Source: Myxococcus stipitatus (GTDB lineage Bacteria > Myxococcota > Myxococcia > Myxococcales > Myxococcaceae). Taken from it: DNA of 64,000 bases. The stretch covers positions 930,001-994,000 of the forward strand of contig NZ_CP102770.1 in NCBI RefSeq assembly GCF_038561935.1. The letters are read 5' to 3'. The position numbers and the translations under genes are program-made. Position 1 is the stretch's first letter, and each line of letters starts with the position of its first letter. This document shows, piece after piece, positions 62,295-64,000 of the stretch. A model generated the notes under the pieces. The model was not told the DNA's origin, did no database searches, and worked only from the letters and a program-made list of their open reading frames with translations.

Positions 62295-63551
62295 TCAGTG
62301 CGTGTTCGTGACGACGGGGGGCCTGGCCGGCTCCCGGGTCAGCTCCCGGTAGCGCGCCTGGCACTTCTGGAAGCGCGCGTCGACGGAGCGCGCGAACCAG
62401 GCCGTGGTGCGCTCCCCCTTCAGCTTGGGGCTCTGGAGCGTCACCTGGGGGAGCTGGGCGTAGGCGGGGGCCTCTCCGGTCTGGTTCGCGTAGACGCGCT
62501 TCACCGCCCGGAAGGTCTCCGTGGACTCGAAGTCCTCGCGCTTCTCCTTCTTCACGTCGCGGCGGACCTGGTTCTCGCTGAGCTCCGGCGCGTGCTGGCG
62601 CCGGAAGGAGAGCAGCGCCGTCAGGGACTTGCTGTCCTCGCTCCGGGGCACGCCGTTCTTGTCATAGAGTTGCAGGTCGCCATCCAGCGTCAGGGGGACC
62701 TGGGTGAGCTGGCTCACCTGGGCCTGGAGCGCCGCGTTGCGCGAGGCGTAGAGGCCCGCGTTGTAGTCGGCGAAGCGGAAGAGGGGCTGGGGATAGGCGG
62801 CCTCGTAGCCCATGAGGCGCGCGGTGCCGAAGCGCACGCCGCCTTCGCGTGTGTACATGGACTCGCGCACCTTCACCGGGTCCGCGTCCTCGCCTTCCTT
62901 CTCCACCGCGTAGCGGACGCTCACCTGCATGGAGCCCGCGGTGGTGACGGGGTTGAGGTCCTCCAGCCGGCGCGAGGAGAACAGGGAGCTCGCCAGGTTC
63001 ATGGTGGCGAACGTCGTGGGGTACTCGGCCTCGTAGTACGCGAGCATGTCGCGGAAGAGCCGGTCCAAATCCCGCTCGGTGTGCACGGCGCGGAGCCGGG
63101 CGTCGAAGGTGCGCTTCTGTCCGGGCGCCTTGCCCTTCAGCACCGAGGACAGGGCCTTGCGTCCCAGGGGCCCCAGCGTGTCCGCGTGCTCCTCCAGGCG
63201 CTTGCGCACCATGCGCGACAGGTTCGGCACGGCCGGGTCCGCCTGGAAGCCGGACTCCTGCTCGATGACCGCGAGCACCGAGCACACCGTCATGGGCGAG
63301 GGGAACACCTCCTCCGCTTCCAGCGCGGTGAGCACGTCGCGCGCCCAGCCCTCACGCTCCTTCACGTGGGGCGGGATGAGCTTCGCGACTTGCTGCTGCG
63401 TGAGTCGGGGCGGAGGCGGCACGGAGGGCGTGGGCGTGCTCACCCCTCGCGGGGTGCAGGTGGTGAGCAGTCCCAGCAGGGCCCAGAGGACGCGCCCACG
63501 GCCGCGCCACCTCGGGTGGGTTCCGCCTGCCGCCGGGCCTGGGCCATCCAT
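62295..63551 (-). CDS. DUF1615 family exported lipoprotein
   Basis: AAAGGAAAG precedes ATG 63551; 418 residues. A basic start and hydrophobic segment (RVLWALLGLLTTC) end in a likely lipid Cys. The mature protein is all-helical with MTVCSVLAVIEQESGFQADPAVP, which resembles the ExxSG catalytic stretch of lytic transglycosylases. NLASSLFSSRRLEDLNPVTTAGSMQVSVRYA and RFADYNAGLYASRNAALQAQVS follow, again like muramidase-type landmarks. The DUF1615 label is from memory. A cell-wall cleaving role is inferred, not established. Confidence 0.75.
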   Translation of the reverse strand: MDGPGPAAGGTHPRWRGRGRVLWALLGLLTTCTPRGVSTPTPSVPPPPRLTQQQVAKLIPPHVKEREGWARDVLTALEAEEVFPSPMTVCSVLAVIEQESGFQADPAVPNLSRMVRKRLEEHADTLGPLGRKALSSVLKGKAPGQKRTFDARLRAVHTERDLDRLFRDMLAYYEAEYPTTFATMNLASSLFSSRRLEDLNPVTTAGSMQVSVRYAVEKEGEDADPVKVRESMYTREGGVRFGTARLMGYEAAYPQPLFRFADYNAGLYASRNAALQAQVSQLTQVPLTLDGDLQLYDKNGVPRSEDSKSLTALLSFRRQHAPELSENQVRRDVKKEKREDFESTETFRAVKRVYANQTGEAPAYAQLPQVTLQSPKLKGERTTAWFARSVDARFQKCQARYRELTREPARPPVVTNTH

Positions 63552-63687
63552 CCGCTTTCCTTTCGAGCTCGACGCGAAGTCCCACGCACGTCCTTAGGGC
63601 TCTCGACGGCTGGCCCGAAAGGGCATTCAGCGCGTGACGGGGAGCGTTATCCCACCTTGCCGCGGGAGTCGGAAGGGGTGGAGGTGC

Positions 63688-63987
63688 TCACTTGGGCCAC
63701 GCCGTCATCGCGCGCGCCACGGCCTTGACGTGGGAGCGCACCAGCTCGCGCGAGGCGAGCAGCTCCAGGGCGTTGTCGGGCGTGTAGCCCAGGCAGAGCA
63801 CGACGTCGTCCTCGGGCGCCGCGCGCATCTCCAGCTTCATGTAGTCGAGCATTCGCGGCACGGGCTCACCCTCCGTGTCGCGGGTGAAGCGGCCGAAGAT
63901 CGCCGCCTTCGGGTCCCTGCGAGGCGCGGTCTCCTTCAGCGCGAACAGGCGCCGCACCGCCGCGAGCACGTCCGGCTGTTCCAGCAT
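63688..63987 (-). CDS. Unrecognised protein, possibly edge-truncated
   Basis: 99 residues from an ATG at 63987 that has GGAG only three bases before it, a poor spacing. The frame stays open to the window edge, so the true start may lie outside. The visible part is helical with a beta segment (DDVVLCLGYTPDNALELLASREL). I do not recognise it. Confidence 0.5.
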   Translation of the reverse strand: MLEQPDVLAAVRRLFALKETAPRRDPKAAIFGRFTRDTEGEPVPRMLDYMKLEMRAAPEDDVVLCLGYTPDNALELLASRELVRSHVKAVARAMTAWPK

Positions 63988-64000
63988 CTGCTCCGGCCGC

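Overview
The window is very GC-rich DNA with strong G/C third-position bias, long antisense shadow ORFs, many lipoproteins, a Hanks-type Ser/Thr kinase, a MYXO-CTERM-type sorting tail and several ECF- or RpoH-like regulators. This suggests a Myxococcaceae chromosome (Myxococcus, Corallococcus or Pyxidicoccus type). That placement is inferred from gene content; no database was searched. Genes are dense and no gap without a gene exceeds about 250 bases.

Layout. 1-6.8 kb (minus strand): a CpaF-type secretion ATPase, a membrane protein, a glycine-rich surface lipoprotein and a membrane-anchored Ser/Thr kinase. 6.9-11.2 kb: uracil-DNA glycosylase, a hot-dog thioesterase, a single-domain response regulator, an exported M24 peptidase and a TPR protein. 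11.4-14.2 kb: gyrA with a recognisable promoter and flanking terminators. 14.4-16.6 kb: a small exported protein, a PfkB-type kinase and an NTF2-like exported protein. 16.8-21.2 kb: an iron(III) ABC importer whose permease and ATPase genes are separated by a beta-helix (bactofilin-like) gene. 21.3-26.6 kb: DUF1232, an SDR, and a large exported M36 metalloprotease with a MYXO-CTERM-like tail. 26.6-32.8 kb: a repeat-containing membrane protein, a MerR regulator coupled to a VIT/vWA protein, DUF2721 and two exported proteins. 32.9-36.4 kb: a coupled trehalose synthase (TreT)-NfeD-slipin operon. 36.6-40.3 kb: a small lipoprotein, a YtcJ-like amidohydrolase, and an NhaR-like LysR regulator divergent from an RpoH-like sigma factor. 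Then comes tRNA-Phe.

Two regions stand out. First, 40.5-47.2 kb encodes an ECF sigma factor and its zinc-type anti-sigma, followed by a CcdA-thioredoxin fusion, a lipoprotein rhodanese, a SoxB-like metallophosphoesterase, an ETHE1-like persulfide dioxygenase and a YeiH-type putative sulfate exporter. Three promoters there share an identical bipartite element, GGGAACTT-N15-GTGTCC: before the sigma gene, before the CcdA-thioredoxin gene and before the SoxB-like gene. This reads as one ECF regulon for envelope thiol and sulfane-sulfur handling, apparently with a leaderless, self-activated sigma gene.

Second, 47.2-55.0 kb is a probable defence island. It holds a McrC-like DUF2357/PD-(D/E)XK nuclease, a McrB-like AAA+ ATPase with a long unfamiliar N-terminus, and a 1260-residue fusion of a HIT domain, a phospholipase-D-type nuclease, an SF2 helicase and a LexA/UmuD-like S24 peptidase domain. 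The fusion couples a DNA-processing machine to a potential self-cleavage sensor.

The last 9 kb carries a conserved hypothetical gene, a catalytic/non-catalytic M16 peptidase pair, two tandem paralogous lipoproteins (the first preceded by a tandem 28-bp operator-like repeat), a DUF1615 lipoprotein and a gene fragment at the edge.
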